DNA of 55,916 nt from an uncultured bacterium (GTDB taxonomy: Bacteria; Bacillota; Clostridia; Oscillospirales; Oscillospiraceae): contig CASFCS010000023.1 in the NCBI GenBank assembly GCA_949293245.1, forward strand, positions 1-55,916, written 5' to 3'. This document shows positions 55,818 through 55,916 of the stretch, piece after piece (position 1 is the stretch's first letter; the number at the start of each line of letters is the position of its first letter). A model generated the notes under the pieces. It was not told where the DNA came from. It saw only the letters and a program-made list of their open reading frames with translations, and made no database searches. A program made the position numbers and the translations under genes.

Positions 55818-55916
55818 CTATCCACCGTCCATCCTATTTTTCTTCTGGTGGTACCACTGGAGCATTATGCGCAGCTGCGCCCGTTTGAAGAAGAGAGGCC
55901 GCTGCGGGCTAACGCC
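55818..55916 (-). CDS. C-terminal end of an unknown gene, cut by the window edge
   Basis: Minus-strand frame open from the edge for 32 codons to TAG: begins GVSPQRPLFFKRAQLRI, ends HQKKNRMDGG. Basic and plausible as a protein end; nothing identifies it. Confidence 0.35.
   Translation of the reverse strand, partial: GVSPQRPLFFKRAQLRIMLQWYHQKKNRMDGG

Overview
This window reads as chromosomal DNA from a high-GC, spore-forming, anaerobic member of the Clostridia. It is most likely an Oscillospiraceae relative of Flavonifractor, Lawsonibacter or Pseudoflavonifractor; that placement is an inference from gene content and style, because no search could be run. Supporting signs are spoIIM next to xerD, a SpoIID/LytB protein, the SCIFF peptide with its radical SAM maturase, paired ATP- and pyrophosphate-dependent phosphofructokinases, strong AGGAGG ribosome sites and GC-rich codon use. 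Intergenic stretches and one integrated element are visibly AT-richer.

Layout. 1-2 kb: end of a histidine operon (hisF partial, hisI, hisE) and a Bax-inhibitor-1 membrane protein. 2-4.5 kb: a lipoprotein, then a NUDIX-Crp/Fnr pair. 4.5-7.4 kb: leuCDB. 7.6-10.5 kb: an aminotransferase and purB. 10.7-14.5 kb: a glycolytic block with ATP-PFK, convergent PPi-PFK and class II aldolase. 14.5-17.4 kb: an Amidase_6-like protein, a gene remnant, and an ECF sigma factor translationally coupled to a membrane-anchored serpin. 17.5-18.5 kb: a XerC-like tyrosine recombinase.

About 18.57-25.2 kb holds the most unusual content: an integrated filamentous phage (inovirus) of about 6.3 kb. Its genes are rep, a pVI-like protein, a pIII-like adsorption protein, a second minor coat-like protein, a Zot/pI ATPase, a small membrane protein, a major-coat-like protein, a tRNA-like gene, a coiled-coil protein, an SSB-like protein, and a divergent XRE regulator plus NERD-domain protein. 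It starts 80 bp upstream of the XerC-like gene at a 34-bp palindrome with a 6-bp centre. It is bounded by 251-bp direct repeats made of rep 3' ends, the right one being part of an older rep fossil.

25-34.5 kb: a lipoprotein, a hemolysin-III-family protein, a two-repeat fossil of a type I-C-like CRISPR array, a VanG-type cell-wall cluster (D-Ala-D-Ser ligase, VanXY peptidase, serine-acetyltransferase-like protein, alanine/serine racemase), a HEPN-like tail-anchored protein, tRNA-Ser(CGA), a class I glutamine amidotransferase with an Smr protein, xpt and a thioesterase. 34.5-43.7 kb, minus strand: yebC, a Nif3-like protein and trmK, two small Cys-motif proteins, a SigH-like sigma factor, glmM, ruvB-ruvA-ruvC, xerD and spoIIM. 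44-50.5 kb, minus strand: scfB and SCIFF, a TIGR04086-type membrane protein, yajC, tgt, queA and a SpoIID/LytB protein. 50.7-53.5 kb: asd-dapA-dapB. 53.6-55.9 kb: a Cys-rich protein, a VTT-domain membrane protein, a tiny ORF, tRNA-Gly(CCC) and the end of an unknown gene.

Functional links. asd-dapA-dapB supply diaminopimelate, glmM supplies amino-sugar precursor, and the VanG-type cluster changes the peptide terminus of the cell wall. queA-tgt make queuosine and sit with yajC and SCIFF in an order I recall as common in Clostridia. ruvABC and the Xer proteins process recombination junctions, and inoviruses commonly exploit host Xer proteins. Function calls rest on motifs and remembered family sequences; coordinates of starts were chosen from ribosome binding sites.
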